Assembly: GCA_965262565.1 (NCBI GenBank)
Contig: CBDHFQ010000038.1
Span: 1 to 64,000, forward strand
DNA from: CBDHFQ01 sp965262565
GTDB taxonomy: Bacteria; Bacteroidota; Bacteroidia; J057
Direction: 5' to 3'
DNA length: 64,000 bases
Position numbers and translations under genes: made by a program. Shown in pieces: positions 62,019-64,000 of the stretch (position 1 is the stretch's first letter; every line of letters begins with the position of its first letter). The notes under the pieces are model-generated. The model was not told the origin of the DNA, ran no database searches, and worked only from the letters and a program-made list of their open reading frames with translations.

Positions 62019-63779
62019 ATGTCATCTATGATGCCGCCGAGCGTACTCGATCAGGAGTTACAAACTATGAGATTCAAAATGGATGAAATCGTAAAAGATC
62101 TCCATCAAGTTACGATAGATATAAAAAATGAATCGCTTTCTGATACCGTAAGTGACCTCAGAACGAGAATTAATGAGCCGTTTATGTTTGTTATTGTAGG
62201 GGAGGTTAAAGCGGGAAAAAGTAGCTTTGTCAATGCACTTCTGGATACCGGATCTCAAATTGTTGCCGTCGCACCTGATCCTTGTACAGATACCATTCAA
62301 CAAATACTTTATGGTGAGACAGAACAAACGATAAATGTTAATCCTTTTTTAAAGAAAATTTTGCTCCCTCAAGATATTTTGAAAGAAATCTCTATTGTAG
62401 ATACACCTGGAACAAATACAATCATAGATCATCATCAAGAGATTACAGAGCGTTTCATTCCTTCCAGTGATCTCATCGTATTCGTTTTTGAAGCTAAAAA
62501 TCCGTACAGGCAATCAGCGTGGGAGTTTTTTGAGTTTATTCATTCCGAGTGGAGGAAAAAGATCATTTTTGTGCTTCAGCAATCAGATCTCTTGTCTAAA
62601 GAAGACCTGGCTGTCAACATAAAGGGGGTGTACAATTATGCACAGAAAAAGGGAATGGGTGCCCCAAAGGTATTTTCAGTATCCGCTAAAAGGGAAATAG
62701 AAAAATCAGAAGAAGATAGTGGTTTTCAGGAAGTTCGTACATACATCCAAGAAAATATTACTGGAGGCAAAGCACCTTACCTAAAATTGCAAAATAATAT
62801 CGAAATATCTCAAAATATTGCTTCCAGAATTTTAGATGGACTTAAGACAAGACAAGCACAATTTGAGGCGGATAAAGCATTTCGGGCCGACGTAAGGGAA
62901 ACTTTGGACGAACAGGAATCACAAGCGAACAAGCAGGTTGATTTAATGGTAGAAAATCTTCTCAGTACCTATGATAATATCACAAGGGAAACAGGAGAAA
63001 AGTTAAATAATGGGCTGGGCTTTTTCTCTCTCACCAAACGTTCCATTCTCTCTATCTTCAGCAACGAAACCTCTATCAAAGAGTGGCTGAACAGAACCAT
63101 GAACGAAATGGAACAAAACCTCCGCAACAGCTTCCAATTAAAAATCACAGATGGAGTTAAAGATTTGGCAACCAATATCCAGCAAATGGCCAAAATGATC
63201 AACCTTAAAATACAGAACAGTCAAACTATTTTAAAAAATAACAATCAGATCTTTGGAAATATAGCCGATAAAAGAAGTACTGTTTTACTAGAGCTGCAAG
63301 AAAAGTTTTCCCGATTTATGAAAAGCGATGAAAATTTTGTGGGCACTGAAATATTTGGAGAAGAGATTTCCTTCTCTCCCAATATTGCTACAGGAAGTGG
63401 GATAGCTGTCATCGGAGTTGTATTAGCAACGGTTACGAATGGTATGGTCTTCGACATCACTGGAGGGATCTTAACCGCAGTAGGATTTCTATTTGCAGGT
63501 ATCACTGTAAGCTTCAAAAAAAGAAAGCTGATGAAAAACTATTACGATGAAGTACAAAAGGGGAGAAATGAGTTAGAACAGGAAATTGACCAAAAATTAA
63601 AGCAATACGTTTTACATATCAAGGAACAGATTGATAATAATTTTCAAGACTTCGATGCCTTGCTTCAATTAGAAAACAAACAATTAGGACTTTTGGTTGA
63701 TAGGCATAAAGATATCTTCGATCGTCTGAATGATATCTACTATCAACTACAAGATCAAAAGGCGATGAATCCTTCCTAA
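62019..63779 (+). CDS. Bacterial dynamin-like GTPase
   Basis: 586 residues. G1 is GEVKAGKSS (61-69), a Thr-rich switch I lies at 90-92, G3 is DTPGT (128-132), and the G4 region is QQSD within IIFVLQQSDLLSK. Long helical stalk segments (250-440) are followed by a hydrophobic paddle (about 462-503: GIAVIGVVLATVTNG and GILTAVGFLFAGITV) and a final coiled-coil helix. This is the architecture of bacterial dynamins, which bind and remodel membranes after GTP hydrolysis. It is followed 9 bases later by a lipoprotein-like gene, probably cotranscribed. A partner dynamin might lie beyond the window. Confidence 0.88.
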   Translation: MSSMMPPSVLDQELQTMRFKMDEIVKDLHQVTIDIKNESLSDTVSDLRTRINEPFMFVIVGEVKAGKSSFVNALLDTGSQIVAVAPDPCTDTIQQILYGETEQTINVNPFLKKILLPQDILKEISIVDTPGTNTIIDHHQEITERFIPSSDLIVFVFEAKNPYRQSAWEFFEFIHSEWRKKIIFVLQQSDLLSKEDLAVNIKGVYNYAQKKGMGAPKVFSVSAKREIEKSEEDSGFQEVRTYIQENITGGKAPYLKLQNNIEISQNIASRILDGLKTRQAQFEADKAFRADVRETLDEQESQANKQVDLMVENLLSTYDNITRETGEKLNNGLGFFSLTKRSILSIFSNETSIKEWLNRTMNEMEQNLRNSFQLKITDGVKDLATNIQQMAKMINLKIQNSQTILKNNNQIFGNIADKRSTVLLELQEKFSRFMKSDENFVGTEIFGEEISFSPNIATGSGIAVIGVVLATVTNGMVFDITGGILTAVGFLFAGITVSFKKRKLMKNYYDEVQKGRNELEQEIDQKLKQYVLHIKEQIDNNFQDFDALLQLENKQLGLLVDRHKDIFDRLNDIYYQLQDQKAMNPS

Positions 63780-63788
63780 TTATTTGCT

Positions 63789-64000
63789 ATGAACCGATCG
63801 AAATTTTATATTACAATAACAGGTCTAAGATACGTTCCCATCTTTATTCTATTTTTCTTGTGTTCATTGGGTAATATATCTTGCCAGTCTCCCTCATCTT
63901 CTGATCGAAATTCTATGAAAACCGATTCGCTAAATAGCCTATTTGAAGCACTATCGAAAAGTACGAATACCACTGAGGCCCGCTCATTAGAAAATAAGAT
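63789..64000 (+). CDS. Start of a putative lipoprotein (truncated by window end)
   Basis: Seventy codons from the ATG at 63789, still open at the right edge. A hydrophobic segment (about 16-30) precedes NISC, which could be a lipobox (Cys at about residue 32), followed by a Ser/Asn-rich stretch. It starts 9 bases after the dynamin stop. Too little is present to name a family. Confidence 0.6.
   Translation, partial: MNRSKFYITITGLRYVPIFILFFLCSLGNISCQSPSSSDRNSMKTDSLNSLFEALSKSTNTTEARSLENK

Noticed and set aside
1..64000. tRNA genes, CRISPR arrays, IS elements or prophage
   Set aside because: Intergenic regions were read for cloverleaf arms, regularly spaced repeats and terminal inverted repeats with transposases; none was convincing.

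Overview
The window looks like a chromosomal segment of a Bacteroidota bacterium. The evidence is AT-rich DNA, a type IX secretion C-terminal sorting domain with a SprB-like repeat (57949-58554), many small outer-membrane beta-barrels, ECF sigma factors overlapping membrane partners, lineage-typical families (DUF4199, DUF6268-like barrel, TIGR03643, IcmF-type mutase), and a good match to the Bacteroidota promoter TTTG-N19-TAnnTTTG at 20765-20795. Saprospirales- or Cytophagales-type relatives are my guess; the sequence alone does not settle the order. I saw no tRNA, rRNA, CRISPR, insertion sequence or prophage.

Layout. 1-2190: N-terminal two thirds of an IcmF-type acyl-CoA mutase. 2366-5814: three tandem paralogous lytic transglycosylase-like proteins. 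5821-8613: a GH97-like lipoprotein with a degraded active site and C-terminal carbohydrate-binding-type modules. 8850-10999: a MotA/MotB-like (ZorA/ZorB-like) pair without other Zorya genes. 11153-14275: TonB-like protein, ArsI-type dioxygenase with an amidotransferase-like partner, a membrane-anchored LuxR regulator and a DUF4199 protein. 14278-20651: mostly housekeeping (DUF2461, SDR, DUF368/PopT, frr, gatB, ferredoxin, LuxC-type acyl-CoA reductase). 20827-22603: a secreted caspase-family protein split by a one-base frameshift. 22748-27876: two sigma/membrane-partner pairs flanking scpA. 28331-36746: recQ, rsfS, birA, coaX and small genes. 36881-43497: secreted M48 peptidase, small barrels, tandem ABM-like protein, metallo-beta-lactamase-fold hydrolase and AraC regulator. 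43558-46605: two paralogous triple-repeat proteins, one ending in a nucleoside-deoxyribosyltransferase/TIR-like domain. 46784-54150: ispF, kynU, ankyrin, membrane DnaJ, rhodanese and aquaporin genes. 54383-61105: two large CHAT-like/TM/TPR paralogues around a small T9SS protein. 61310-64000: DUF1080 protein, bacterial dynamin, and the start of a lipoprotein.

The best candidates for something undescribed are the triple-repeat pair with the deoxyribosyltransferase-like domain, the CHAT-like/TPR membrane paralogues with eroded catalytic motifs, the orphan ZorAB-like motor, and a fusion of four cytoplasmic repeats, an inner-membrane helix and an outer-membrane barrel beside a sigma factor. All functional statements are inferences from protein motifs read by eye; no database search was run.
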